From the NCBI RefSeq assembly GCF_008692845.1, contig NZ_VXJW01000001.1:434001-498000 (forward strand): 64,000 bases of DNA. Direction: 5' to 3'. The first letter of the stretch is position 1, and every line of letters starts with the position of its first letter. This stretch comes from Salmonella enterica subsp. arizonae. GTDB taxonomy: Bacteria; Pseudomonadota; Gammaproteobacteria; Enterobacterales; Enterobacteriaceae. The notes under the pieces were generated by a model. It was not told the origin of the DNA. It worked only from the letters and a program-made list of their open reading frames with translations, and did no database searches. Positions 13,917-23,607 of this stretch are shown here, piece after piece. The translations under genes were made by a program, and so were the position numbers.

Positions 13917-16898
13917 ATGTTGGTCAATCTGTGTAATTACAAACAGAGCGTCACGCTCATTGCAAACAGTGGCGTCCAGTTTCTTGATTTTGGCTTAACG
14001 CCGCAAGAGTCGGCCCACTACGGACGCTTTGTGCGCAAAACGGCAAACGGTCCGCTACTGCGCCTCGATTTTGATCTGACAAGCGGACGCTACACCTTGC
14101 CAGGACGTGCTGGCGGTCAACCTGAAGTCGTGAAACCGGAAAGCACCCAGGCGCTGCACTATTCACTGGACGTACTCGACGGGATCTGGCTTCCCCTGCC
14201 GTTTCTGCGTTTTAATCCGCCGCGAACCTTTATTGACGGGCCGGATAACTGGGCGCGCATTCAGGTACGTAAACTCAGTAAACCGGATACCGCCGGAAAC
14301 ACACACCGGATCACCCTCGCCTTCGACAGTCAACTGGCAAAAAATATGCCTTCGGCGTTAGCGCCTTGCGAAAACGATCTGCTCAACGGCACGCGTTTTG
14401 CTCTCGCCTGGCGCGATGAAGAAGTCGCCGATTTTCTTGATCAGACATGGATTGACGGCTGGCTGCGCGAGTCGTTTCTTCAGTATGCTTCACAGGTGGA
14501 AAACCGTTCAGAACAGGCCATTCAACAAGCGCTGCGTAGCTTTGAGTATCAGGCGCACTGGCTAAATTTGCTGACGCTGTTGGGCGAACAGCTTACGGTG
14601 CCGGAAGTGAAGTTTGTGACACATACGCTAAGTACGCCTGCGATCCCTGTCGATCTGATTCTGGATGTTGGCAATACGCATACCTGCGGCGTACTGATCG
14701 AGGATCATGGCGACGCGAATGACGGATTACGCCAGACGGCGGAGCTTCAGGTTCGTTCTTTAAGCGAGCCGCAGTATCTGAACGATCCTTTATTTACCAG
14801 CCGGGTGGAGTTCTCCGAAGCGCGCTTTGGCAAGCAACACTTTTCTGTCGAAAGCGGACGAGACGACGCCTTTATCTGGCCTTCTATTGCGCGCGTGGGC
14901 GACGAGGCCCGCCTCCTTGCTATGCAGCGTCTGGGCACTGAAGGCAGTAGCGGCATCTCCAGCCCGCGTCGCTACCTGTGGGATGAAACCCCCGCCTTAC
15001 AGGACTGGCGCTTTAGCCAGATGAACGGTAAAACGCAGCGCGAACCGCTAGCCACCGCGTTTCCGCTGATGAATTTGATGAATGACGACGGACAACCGCT
15101 ATTCAGCCTGCCGGATGAGGAAAGACTACCGGTTTTTTCGCCGCAATACAGCCGTAGCACGTTGATGACGCATATGTTGTGCGAAATTCTGGCCCAGGCG
15201 TTGGGACAAATTAACAGCGTCGCCACCCGGCTACGACTCGGCTTTCCCGCCTCGCCGCGCCAGCTACGCACTCTGATTTTAACGCTGCCCTCCGCCATGC
15301 CGAAACAGGAGCGGGAAATTTTCCGCCAGAGAATGTTTGAAGCGCTGGCGCTGGTCTGGAAAGCCATGGGCTGGCATCCGCAGGATGAAGATTTCACCAC
15401 GCCTAAGCAGCGCGAAAAAAGCGTGGTGCCGGTGCCGGAAATTCAGATGGAGTGGGACGAAGCGAGTTGCGGCCAACTGGTATGGCTTTATAACGAATCT
15501 ATTTCGCATTACGCCGGGCGTACAGAATCCTTTTTTAATGCGCTGGCCAGACCGGATCGCCAGCCAGAACCCGGCGTTGAACCCGGACGTGCGCTGCGCG
15601 TAGCATCGATTGATATCGGCGGCGGCACGACGGATACGGCGATCGTTCACTATCAGTTAGATGACGGCGTGGGGGCCAATGTAAAAATTACGCCTCATCT
15701 CCTGTTTCGCGAAGGTTTTAAAGTCGCCGGGGACGATCTGCTATTGGATATCATTCAGCGCTGCGTACTCCCTTCCCTGCAAACGGCGTTGCAACGGGCA
15801 GGCGTTACGGATGCCGCCGCCCTGCTGGCGACCTTATTTGGCGATTCGGGACGAATTGATACTCAGGCGATTTTGCGTCAGCAAACGGCGCTGCAATTAT
15901 TTATGCCGCTGGGTCACGCGGTACTTTCCGCCTGGGAGCAAAGCGACATTAACGATCCGTTTGCCGGTTTACATGCGACATTTGGCGATCTGCTGATCCG
16001 CCGCCCAACGAGCAACGTGATGAACTATATCCAGCAGGCGATCGATCATGCTTTACCGTCGGGTTCGCCGACATTTGATATATTCAATGTGCCATTGCAA
16101 ATTCAGTTTAGCCAGCTTCAGGAGGCGCTGCTGGCTGGTCAGTTTACACTGACGACGCCGCTTCATGCGGTCTGCGAAGCGATCTCTCACTACCACTGCG
16201 ATATCTTGCTGGTGACGGGGAGACCGACCTGCTTACCCGGCGTACAGGCGCTCATCCAGCACTTACAACCGGTGCCGGTTAACCGCATTGTCTGGATGGA
16301 TAAATATCAGGTGCATGAATGGTATCCCTTCAATCAACAAGGGCGTATCGGTAATCCAAAATCCACTGCCGCGGTGGGCGCGATGTTGTGCAGTCTGGCG
16401 CTGGATTTACGTCTGCCGCGTTTCAATTTTAAAGCGGCTGATATCGGCGCATATTCGACCATACGTTATCTCGGCGTACTGGATAATACCGTCAATACGC
16501 TTCGCGATGAAAACATCTGGTATCACGAGATCGATCTGGATAACCCCGACGCAACTCTGGACGCTCGCCTGCATTTTCCGCTACGCGGCAACGTAACGTT
16601 GGGCTTCCGTCAGTTGGCTAACAGTCGCTGGCCTGCGACCCCGCTCTATTCCCTGAGCATTAATTCCGCTGAACTGGCAAAAACTATCGCTGGCGACGGC
16701 GTACTGAATGTCCGACTCAAATTACACGGCAAAAGCAAAGATAGCCCCCCGGAATCTTTCATATTAAGTGATGCCTGGCTCCAGGACGGAACACCGATCG
16801 CCGCCGATGCGCTGACATTAAAATTGAATACGCTGGCTGACCGCCGCCACAGCGGTAGCCACTACTGGATAGATAGCGGGAGTGTATACCTGAAATGA
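13917..16898 (+). CDS. srfB: SrfB, large protein with actin/Hsp70-type ATPase motifs
   Basis: The 993-residue product belongs to the SrfB virulence-factor family, whose mechanism is undescribed. I see all three nucleotide-binding motifs of the actin/Hsp70/sugar-kinase (ASKHA) fold: phosphate-1 at residues 248-257 (ILDVGNTHTC), phosphate-2 at 564-573 (SIDIGGGTTD) and an adenosine-type motif at 762-778 (ILLVTGRPTCLPGVQAL). About 245 N-terminal residues precede the ATPase core, with further sequence after it. No signal peptide or membrane helix is seen, so it is cytoplasmic. A GTG at 13905 is in frame. I prefer ATG 13917, since it falls just after the srfA stop. It overlaps srfC by ATGA. Confidence 0.82.
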   Translation: MLVNLCNYKQSVTLIANSGVQFLDFGLTPQESAHYGRFVRKTANGPLLRLDFDLTSGRYTLPGRAGGQPEVVKPESTQALHYSLDVLDGIWLPLPFLRFNPPRTFIDGPDNWARIQVRKLSKPDTAGNTHRITLAFDSQLAKNMPSALAPCENDLLNGTRFALAWRDEEVADFLDQTWIDGWLRESFLQYASQVENRSEQAIQQALRSFEYQAHWLNLLTLLGEQLTVPEVKFVTHTLSTPAIPVDLILDVGNTHTCGVLIEDHGDANDGLRQTAELQVRSLSEPQYLNDPLFTSRVEFSEARFGKQHFSVESGRDDAFIWPSIARVGDEARLLAMQRLGTEGSSGISSPRRYLWDETPALQDWRFSQMNGKTQREPLATAFPLMNLMNDDGQPLFSLPDEERLPVFSPQYSRSTLMTHMLCEILAQALGQINSVATRLRLGFPASPRQLRTLILTLPSAMPKQEREIFRQRMFEALALVWKAMGWHPQDEDFTTPKQREKSVVPVPEIQMEWDEASCGQLVWLYNESISHYAGRTESFFNALARPDRQPEPGVEPGRALRVASIDIGGGTTDTAIVHYQLDDGVGANVKITPHLLFREGFKVAGDDLLLDIIQRCVLPSLQTALQRAGVTDAAALLATLFGDSGRIDTQAILRQQTALQLFMPLGHAVLSAWEQSDINDPFAGLHATFGDLLIRRPTSNVMNYIQQAIDHALPSGSPTFDIFNVPLQIQFSQLQEALLAGQFTLTTPLHAVCEAISHYHCDILLVTGRPTCLPGVQALIQHLQPVPVNRIVWMDKYQVHEWYPFNQQGRIGNPKSTAAVGAMLCSLALDLRLPRFNFKAADIGAYSTIRYLGVLDNTVNTLRDENIWYHEIDLDNPDATLDARLHFPLRGNVTLGFRQLANSRWPATPLYSLSINSAELAKTIAGDGVLNVRLKLHGKSKDSPPESFILSDAWLQDGTPIAADALTLKLNTLADRRHSGSHYWIDSGSVYLK

Positions 16899-19039
16899 CA
16901 AAACCGTTAAATGCCACACAGGCTGTTATCGAGTGGGTTAACAACACACGCCGTTACGCAACGCGACTGGATGACGAAGCCGACGCTCTGCTGGCGCAGC
17001 TTACGCTTGTCGCAGCGGATGAGTCAGCGCTCAACGCCGCCTGCGCATCACAGGGCTGCGTCGGTCTGTATGGGTATGAGCAATCCGCAAAGGCGCATCT
17101 TTTAACGACGCTATGCGGTAACGAGAATGGTAAGCTGGAAATTATCACACCAGACCGTAACTATGATTATTTCAGCCACATCAATCCGGGTCATGCGCCA
17201 GCGAATATGGCCATTCGCTTTACGCGCGACACCTGTTCAAACGAGAGTAACTGGCCGTTGCGCCTGCGCTTGATCAGCGAAGCAGAACTGGTGCAGCTAT
17301 TTATCGCCTGGACTTGTTCGTCCTCCGATTGTCGCCAGGTCGAAAAATCCATTATTACGTCACGCCTGGAGAAATGGCAATCGCTTCGCCAACCGCAACC
17401 CGTTCCCGGCGTTACCGCTGAAGAAGTGGCGACCATCGCGCGTTTCTGGCGCACTTGCCTCCCGTCCGCCAGGCAGCACATTGATGATGCGACATGGCAG
17501 CACTTTGCCTCTCTTTTACCTGCGGTAGATCTTACGACACGGGCGCACGCCTGGGCGTTACTGTGGGGAGAGCAACCGGAAATCACCCAGCAATGGCTGG
17601 CGCTGGCGCATACGTTGCAACAAACCGGCCATGCGGAAGAACTGGCGGCGCCGCTCAGCCTGCTGGTCGATCATTTTGGTTTACCGACGGAAAACTTCCT
17701 GACGCAAATGGCGCTGATCGCCAGCGATACGCAAAGCGATGTGGTGGTACATCCTGTTAAGCAGGGTAGCCTGCTCAATGCGGTCAGCCTTTCGCTTGAT
17801 TCGCTGGCGCTGCTTACCTGCGAGCTGGTGCTGACAGTTGAAAACTGCGCACTGGATAACGTTGATTTACTCGATATTCCGGTCGCGCCAGACGTTCATC
17901 CTCATCCTCTATGGCGGGCGAAATTAGGCTGGATGTTGGCTCATTACCGCCAGCAAATGCAGCCTGATGTTCTGGTGATCTGCAATGCTCTGGCATCCCG
18001 CTCGCAAACGTCCACCGCCGCCCGCCACTTAATGGAGTGGGTTAACGCTACCCAGCCGCAGCGTGAATCGGCGTTACCTGGCGTCGTCTGGGCAATTACC
18101 CCACAGGATGCCCGTTTTGCCACCCAGCAGAATCTGGACGAAGCCGTCCAGCAGTTGATGGGCAAACCTGGCGTGCATTGGGGAACGTTGCAGGCTCTGG
18201 ATAAGCACAGTATGCAGCGTTTGGTGGAATGGTTATCGCAAGCGACATCGGCGCCACAGCGACAGGCACGTTTACAAGCGTTACGCGAACAACAGCGAGG
18301 CCGCGTGCGCGATCTGTTACCTATTTTTGAGGACGCGCGACTACCGGTTGAAACCGTGATCCGGCGTCTTCAGGCCCAGGCCGCCAGACATGGCGACCTG
18401 CTGTCTGGACTGTTGCCACCGGTACAGAATTTCGAAGCGTTGTTGCGCACCCGTCAGTCGCGAGAAGAACAAGTCAACAGCTTATTTAATGATGCTATCG
18501 ATCTCTTTGCCGACGAACCAACGTGCGCTCCAGCGTCAGAAGGTCGCGAAACGGGTTATCAGGCGCACAAAATGTGGATCAATCATCTGCGCCAGTGGGC
18601 CCGCAGCCAGAATAATGCGCAGCGTCTGGGAATGGAACCGCCGTTGCTCAACACTGTGGCGAATATTTTAATTACCGCCAGCTATCGCCTCGGTTTACCT
18701 CAACAGTTACAGAAAACCATGCAACGTGAAGACGTGAGCGGCGCGCAGCTTCATGCCATAGTCGGTAACTTCATTGCCTGGCTCGGCTACGCAGACATCG
18801 AGGAGGCCCAACGTCCGGCCAGTCGCGTTCAGAAAGGCACTGCCATTTTTGCCGCAACGCCGCGCTCGACGATGTTGCGATTAACAGAGCTTAACGAACA
18901 ACCCGTTCACGCCGCAAGCCGCTATGTCTATGACTGGCTGGTCGCGCTGTATACCCTGGCCAATGAGAACACAGGCTATCGGCATCCGCGGGACGTTACA
19001 GATGTGGACAGAGAGCAGTTGATGGCCCTGATAGGCTGA
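16895..19039 (+). CDS. srfC: SrfC, partner protein of the srfABC operon
   Basis: The 714-residue product is of the SrfC 'putative virulence factor' family. The start ATG overlaps the srfB stop. Near residues 50-65 the sequence CVGLYGYEQSAKAHLL has the outline of a P-loop (GxxxxGKS) but with Ala in place of the second Gly and of the final Ser/Thr, so nucleotide binding is doubtful. A hydrophobic strand with DVLVICNA (about residues 356-363) resembles the G4/Walker-B region of P-loop proteins. Most of the remainder is helical, with Arg/Gln-rich stretches around 450-500. No signal peptide or membrane helix. It probably acts with SrfA and SrfB as one unit. Confidence 0.8.
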   Translation: MTKPLNATQAVIEWVNNTRRYATRLDDEADALLAQLTLVAADESALNAACASQGCVGLYGYEQSAKAHLLTTLCGNENGKLEIITPDRNYDYFSHINPGHAPANMAIRFTRDTCSNESNWPLRLRLISEAELVQLFIAWTCSSSDCRQVEKSIITSRLEKWQSLRQPQPVPGVTAEEVATIARFWRTCLPSARQHIDDATWQHFASLLPAVDLTTRAHAWALLWGEQPEITQQWLALAHTLQQTGHAEELAAPLSLLVDHFGLPTENFLTQMALIASDTQSDVVVHPVKQGSLLNAVSLSLDSLALLTCELVLTVENCALDNVDLLDIPVAPDVHPHPLWRAKLGWMLAHYRQQMQPDVLVICNALASRSQTSTAARHLMEWVNATQPQRESALPGVVWAITPQDARFATQQNLDEAVQQLMGKPGVHWGTLQALDKHSMQRLVEWLSQATSAPQRQARLQALREQQRGRVRDLLPIFEDARLPVETVIRRLQAQAARHGDLLSGLLPPVQNFEALLRTRQSREEQVNSLFNDAIDLFADEPTCAPASEGRETGYQAHKMWINHLRQWARSQNNAQRLGMEPPLLNTVANILITASYRLGLPQQLQKTMQREDVSGAQLHAIVGNFIAWLGYADIEEAQRPASRVQKGTAIFAATPRSTMLRLTELNEQPVHAASRYVYDWLVALYTLANENTGYRHPRDVTDVDREQLMALIG

Positions 19040-19082
19040 TCTGGTGGAAAACCATGCCCGGTAACGAATATCGGGCTTGACG

Positions 19083-19256
19083 TCAGAAAAGCGAAAATAA
19101 CAGAGCGACAGGGAGACTTATTGGCCATGTAGCGCCAACCAAAAAGGCGCTCAGAAAACGAATTCGTTTTTTGTCATGAGTCAGAAACCAGGTGATCAGA
19201 AATGATATTACCGCCATGACGGCATAAAAAACTAACATCTTTTGATAGAGGGACAT
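19083..19256 (-). CDS. ortT: Orphan membrane toxin OrtT (YdcX)
   Basis: OrtT is a 57-residue inner-membrane peptide. In E. coli, overproduction damages the membrane and lowers ATP, helping cells under trimethoprim or sulfonamide stress. Two hydrophobic helices are visible (about residues 6-25 and 36-55) around the charged turn THDKKRIRF. The C-terminus SLPVALLFSLF matches the family. Upstream in-frame starts would add 22 non-family residues. The start at 19256 gives MSLYQKML, as in E. coli. Confidence 0.88.
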   Translation of the reverse strand: MSLYQKMLVFYAVMAVISFLITWFLTHDKKRIRFLSAFLVGATWPISLPVALLFSLF

Positions 19257-19452
19257 TTCAGGCATCCGCGCCAGCCAGAGGAAAAACGCGCGCAATATGC
19301 TCTTTTTTTTGAGACACATCAAGGTTTATCTGCCTTAACAGCAAAATGTTCTCAATGCACTGCTCCGCTTACAGAATGAAGTGTTTAAGTATTATTGCGG
19401 ATCTCGCCAACCCGTACTATACCCATATGGGTTATGATGAAAGGTGGCAAAA

Positions 19453-19548
19453 ATGAATGTTTCCAGTAAAACCGTAGTGCTGATTAATGTCCTGGTTGCT
19501 GCGGGACTTTTGGGTCTAATCTCATTGAGATTCGGCTGGTTTGCTTGA
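19453..19548 (+). CDS. yncL: Small single-helix membrane protein YncL
   Basis: A 31-codon gene encodes an N-terminus MNVSSKTVVLIN, a hydrophobic helix over residues 7-24 and the end LRFGWFA. This closely matches the E. coli stress-induced small protein YncL, including its position next to ydcX. The ATG follows AAAGGTGG at good spacing. The product should insert as a single inner-membrane helix. Its function is unknown. It is easily missed because of its size. Confidence 0.85.
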   Translation: MNVSSKTVVLINVLVAAGLLGLISLRFGWFA

Positions 19549-19640
19549 TGTGTTGGATTGCTGCGCATGTTGGCGAGGAGGTTCCCCTCTCCGCCAACAC
19601 CCGCCTGTTTTTCGTGACTTTTCTGAACAGTAAATGCTGC

Positions 19641-21065
19641 TTAATGCTTAATCATGATATGGCGGACAAGGGTGTAGTCTTCCAGACCATACAGTGACAT
19701 ATCTTTGCCGTATCCCGACTGTTTCTGCCCTCCATGCGGCATCTCGCTAACAAGCATGAAATGTGTATTAACCCAGGTACAGCCGTACTGCAATCTGGCG
19801 CTAAGTCGGTGCGCCCGTCCAACGTCCTGCGTCCAGACGGAGGATGCCAGACCATAGCGGGATTCGTTGGCCCACCTCAGTACCTGCTCTTCATCATCAA
19901 AGGCGGTAATACTGACCACCGGGCCGAAAACTTCGCGTTGCACGATGGCGTCTTCCTGTTTTGCGTCTGCCAGCAACGTCGGGGCGAAATAGTAACCTTT
20001 GCCTCCTGTTTGTCTTCCACCGGCAATTACGCGGATATGGCTGAGCGCTTTCGCCTCCTCTACAGCCGCTGTAACGCGCGCCAGATGCGCCTGTGAACTT
20101 AGCGGCCCCAGTTCTGTCGATTCATCCTCCGGCGCGCCCATTTTCAGGCTGCTCACCGCCTGCCCTAGCTTTTCGACCAGCGTATCATAGATACCGCGTT
20201 GCGCGTATATGCGGCACGCCGCAGTACAATCCTGTCCGGCATTATAGAAACCGAAGGTCCGGATGCCCTGCGCCACCGCATCCAAATCGGCATCATTAAA
20301 AACAATCACCGGGGCTTTACCGCCGAGTTCCATATGCGTGCGTTTTATCGCTGGCGCAGTATGCCGCAGAATATGCTCCCCGGTCGCGATAGAGCCGGTT
20401 AAAGAGACCATGCGTACCTTTTCATGACCGGTCAATGCATCGCCAACGGTTTGCCCTCGTCCGAAAAGCACATTAATCACCCCCGGCGGGAAAATATCTT
20501 TCGCCAGCGCGGCAAGTTTAAGCGCCGTCAGTGGTGTAATTTCAGAAGGCTTAATCACCACGCAGTTGCCTGCCGCCAGCGCTGGCGCCAGCTTCCATGC
20601 CGCCATCATGAGCGGATAATTCCACGGCGCGATAGAGGCAACTACGCCAACCGGATCACGGCGGATCATTGACGTATACCCCTCCAGATATTCGCCCGCC
20701 GCCAGCCCATTCAAACAACGGGCCGCGCCAGCAAAAAAGCGAAATACATCTATAATTGCCGGAATTTCATCATTGATTACACAGTGTAAAGGCTTACCGC
20801 AGTTTTGCGATTCCAGTTTGGCGAGCTGAAGGGCATTTTGCTCGATACTGTCCGCCAGTTCTAACAGGCATTCCGCCCGTACTTTGGGTGTGGTTTGCCC
20901 CCATGCGGTAAACGCGTTATCAGCGGCCAGCACTGCGGCGTCGACCTGCTTGGGCGACGCTTCCGCAATTTCAAGTATGACCTCGCCTGTCGCCGGGTTA
21001 TAAACGGACTGTCTTTCTCCCTCGCCGTTCACCAGCGCGCCATTAATCAGTAATTGATATTGCAT
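19641..21065 (-). CDS. patD: Gamma-aminobutyraldehyde dehydrogenase PatD
   Basis: PatD oxidises 4-aminobutanal to GABA with NAD in putrescine breakdown. The 474-residue length equals E. coli PatD. Family landmarks are [22 protein letters not shown] (NAD site, about residue 140), [11 protein letters not shown] (about 220), catalytic Glu in MELGGKAPV and catalytic Cys in [11 protein letters not shown] (about residue 280). In E. coli patD closes the ydcSTUV-patD operon. Here ydcR lies only 150 bases upstream and the transporter genes are missing, so patD must use a promoter in that gap or read-through from ydcR. Confidence 0.92.
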   Translation of the reverse strand: MQYQLLINGALVNGEGERQSVYNPATGEVILEIAEASPKQVDAAVLAADNAFTAWGQTTPKVRAECLLELADSIEQNALQLAKLESQNCGKPLHCVINDEIPAIIDVFRFFAGAARCLNGLAAGEYLEGYTSMIRRDPVGVVASIAPWNYPLMMAAWKLAPALAAGNCVVIKPSEITPLTALKLAALAKDIFPPGVINVLFGRGQTVGDALTGHEKVRMVSLTGSIATGEHILRHTAPAIKRTHMELGGKAPVIVFNDADLDAVAQGIRTFGFYNAGQDCTAACRIYAQRGIYDTLVEKLGQAVSSLKMGAPEDESTELGPLSSQAHLARVTAAVEEAKALSHIRVIAGGRQTGGKGYYFAPTLLADAKQEDAIVQREVFGPVVSITAFDDEEQVLRWANESRYGLASSVWTQDVGRAHRLSARLQYGCTWVNTHFMLVSEMPHGGQKQSGYGKDMSLYGLEDYTLVRHIMIKH

Positions 21066-21215
21066 AGCATTTTCCCATATCGTCGTTAATCGATTTTCCG
21101 GCGAACAGGCCGCCGCTTTCCTAAAAATAGACGGCGCGCCAGATGCTCACCCGACACGCTCGGGAAATTTAGCCAGGTTGTGAGCTGGCACGCATTCCAC
21201 CATACGGTAAGGCTT

Positions 21216-22625
21216 TTAGCGCAACATCTCGCGAATCAGGCAGCCAAGCTGTTTTACGGCCTGTTCTTCCCGTTCTCCCCAGTGCCATGCGGTGTTAAAA
21301 CGAAAGTAACGCGTCCATGCTCCAGAGGTTGAAAACATTTTCCCCGGCGCAATACTGATATTGTGTTCAAGCGCTTTGGCGCTAAGCTCTCCAGCATCAA
21401 AATGCTCAGGTAGCGCTAACCAAAGAAAATAACCGCTATCATTATGGTGAATTTTTACTTCCGCCGGGAGATGGCGCAAAAGGGTTTGCCAGGCTTGCTG
21501 TTTACGCTCAGCAAGCTGCCTTCGCAACCGGCGCAGATGCGCGTCATATCGACGTGTAGAGAGATAATCCACTAACGCCAGCTGCATAGGGGAACTGGTA
21601 GATAATGTGCTCATCAACTGCAAACGCTGAATTTCTCTGGCATGGCTTCCTCCCGCAACCCAGCCAATGCGAAAACCGGGAACCAGACATTTGGAAAAAG
21701 ACGAACAATGCAACACGCTATCGTCGCGATCCCATGCTTTGGCAGGCAGCGGTTTCTCACGGCCAAAGTAGAGTTCGCTATAGACATCATCTTCAATTAG
21801 CGTCACGTTATAGTGCGTGAACAACGCAACAAGCCGCGCTTTTTTCTCAGCACTCAGCGTAAACCCTAAAGGGTTCTGGCTGTTGGTCATTAACCAACAT
21901 GCTTTCACCGGATACTCCTGTAACGCCTGTTCCAGCGCCATAATATCGATACCTTCTTTGACATCTGTGGGTATCGATAACGCTTTCAGGCGCAATCGCT
22001 CCAGGGCCTGTAGCGCACCGTAGAAACATGGGGTCTCCACCACAACCCAGTCTCCCGGCGCCGTCACAGCTTGTAAACTGAGATTCAACGCTTCCATCGC
22101 GCCGGCGGTAATGACAATCTCATCAGGAGAAACGGTAATCCCCTGCTGCGCGTAGCGGTGCGCTATCGCGTAGCGCAATTCTGCATTACCCGGCGGTAAG
22201 TTTTCGATCACGCTCATTGCCGTCGCGGTTTTACTGATCTGCGCCAAGGAGCGGTTCAGTTGCGGCAAGGGAAACAGACGCGGATCGGGAAACGCTGAAG
22301 CAAAGGGTACGATTGAAGCATCGCGGCTGGCCTGGAGCATCTCAAAAATATAGGTATTGATATCTACTGCTTCATCCCGAATAACGTGCGCCGCGCTCGC
22401 GACTGACCGACAAACCGGATGCGGCGCAACGTAATAACCGGATTGCGGACGGGCGATAATCCGTCCCTGACTTTCCAGCAACTGGTACGCATGACCGACA
22501 GTCATAAAACTCATGCCACTACTGGCGACCTGTTCCCTCAGCGAGGGTAATCGATCGCCGGGTAGCCAAACGCCAGAGGCGATTTGCTCTCGTATTTGCT
22601 CCGCCAGACGTTGATATTTTTTCAT
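21216..22625 (-). CDS. ydcR: MocR-type GntR/aminotransferase regulator YdcR
   Basis: YdcR is a chimeric regulator with an N-terminal GntR winged helix (about residues 1-70, with DRLPSLREQVASSGMS and GHAYQLLESQGRI) fused to a PLP-dependent class I aminotransferase-like domain (about 110-469). The PLP lysine lies in CSSFSKCLVPGFRIGW, and NPLGFTLS and EDDVYSELYFG mark the cofactor pocket. The 469 residues equal the family length. In E. coli it is the first gene before ydcS. Here it stands next to patD and may control that gene, which is inferred from proximity. Confidence 0.9.
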   Translation of the reverse strand: MKKYQRLAEQIREQIASGVWLPGDRLPSLREQVASSGMSFMTVGHAYQLLESQGRIIARPQSGYYVAPHPVCRSVASAAHVIRDEAVDINTYIFEMLQASRDASIVPFASAFPDPRLFPLPQLNRSLAQISKTATAMSVIENLPPGNAELRYAIAHRYAQQGITVSPDEIVITAGAMEALNLSLQAVTAPGDWVVVETPCFYGALQALERLRLKALSIPTDVKEGIDIMALEQALQEYPVKACWLMTNSQNPLGFTLSAEKKARLVALFTHYNVTLIEDDVYSELYFGREKPLPAKAWDRDDSVLHCSSFSKCLVPGFRIGWVAGGSHAREIQRLQLMSTLSTSSPMQLALVDYLSTRRYDAHLRRLRRQLAERKQQAWQTLLRHLPAEVKIHHNDSGYFLWLALPEHFDAGELSAKALEHNISIAPGKMFSTSGAWTRYFRFNTAWHWGEREEQAVKQLGCLIREMLR

Positions 22626-22700
22626 TATTCGTTCTCATTGATCGCTGCTTGCAGGTGGCAACCGCAGTGTATATCTGTTATTAAAATTAACAACGATTTG

Positions 22701-23521
22701 CTAACTGTTATTGTGTTTTCCAACAGGCGTAATTATCAGGTTTTTCAACAAAGCGTCGTTTGAGGTTCTCTCTTTAACGGGAATGTCAAACCAAGTCTTC
22801 GGGTATGACTCATTAGTAAGGGAGAAATGCCACCATTCTGTATAATGCCCGCATCACGCATCAATGTTTGTAATAACAACCGATTTGCACGTTGCTGAGC
22901 GGTAAGCATGGCATTATCAGGATGGGATAACGGACTAAAACAGCCAAAGCCAGTACCCAAATCCAGACTATTGTCTGGCGAACGTTGCGCCGCTGGCGCA
23001 GCACAATCCGCCAAAGGTCGCCCAGGATGGTATACTGGTAACTTACTGTCGAGCGGAACGATCATTAGATCAAGCGTACTTCCCCGGCTGTGGCTGGATT
23101 TGGCGGCGATATAACCTTCCTCAAACAGGCTACTTTTATCTACTTGCGGATAAAATTCGTTTTTCATTTGTTTTTGAGAAGGAGCTTTGGCCCTGGCGGT
23201 AAAGTCATTCACTGCGGTTTGCGGTCGGTAGAAATCATATATTTTTAAGGTAAGTCCAAAGGGAGGCAGACGATCGGCGACCTGCTTCACCGCGTTCGCC
23301 GCTGGCGGCGTTAACAGGCAAACAGGCGCTTTATAGCCTTTAATCGGGCGACCAATAACGTTATAAGAAGTAAAATATCGCATGTCTACCTGTACGTCGG
23401 GAGCGACTGTAGTAATATCGACAACATCTTTTGGCCGATGGGAATCAATCTGGGTCTCAGCTGACATTGCCTGAAGAGACAACAGGCTGAACAAGAGGAA
23501 AGAAGATACGCGCTTTACCAT
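22701..23521 (-). pseudogene. pcgL: Frameshifted D-Ala-D-Ala dipeptidase gene pcgL
   Basis: PcgL is a PhoP-activated periplasmic VanX-type zinc D,D-dipeptidase of Salmonella. The frame is intact for a signal peptide (ending AMSA) and the first zinc-ligand motif SSHSRGSTLDL. Near 22839-22845, after RDAGII, one base is lost. The native frame then continues off-register as EWWHFSLTNES and TWFDIPVKE to a stop at 22701. The frame actually read ends at 22745 with an unrelated 26-residue tail. The EWWH motif supplies the catalytic Glu and the third zinc ligand, so the product should be inactive. Start chosen at the ATG giving MVKRVSSFLLF. Confidence 0.8.
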
Positions 23522-23590
23522 ATACTGCACCTCATGGGAACCACAGGGGGAATTATGTATTTGATCAGGTAAAGATTAGCGGACAGCGCT

Positions 23591-23607
23591 TAAACAGATG
23601 GTTAAAA
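23591..23607 (-). promoter_or_regulatory. Possible PhoP box upstream of pcgL
   Basis: On the minus strand TGTTTA occurs at 23591-23596. It is preceded at 11-base periodicity by TTTTAA at 23602-23607, a half-matching repeat. The PhoP consensus is two (T/G)GTTTA hexamers spaced by five. The site is about 70 bases upstream of pcgL, a gene known to be PhoP-activated. One half-site is good and the other weak. Confidence 0.35.
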
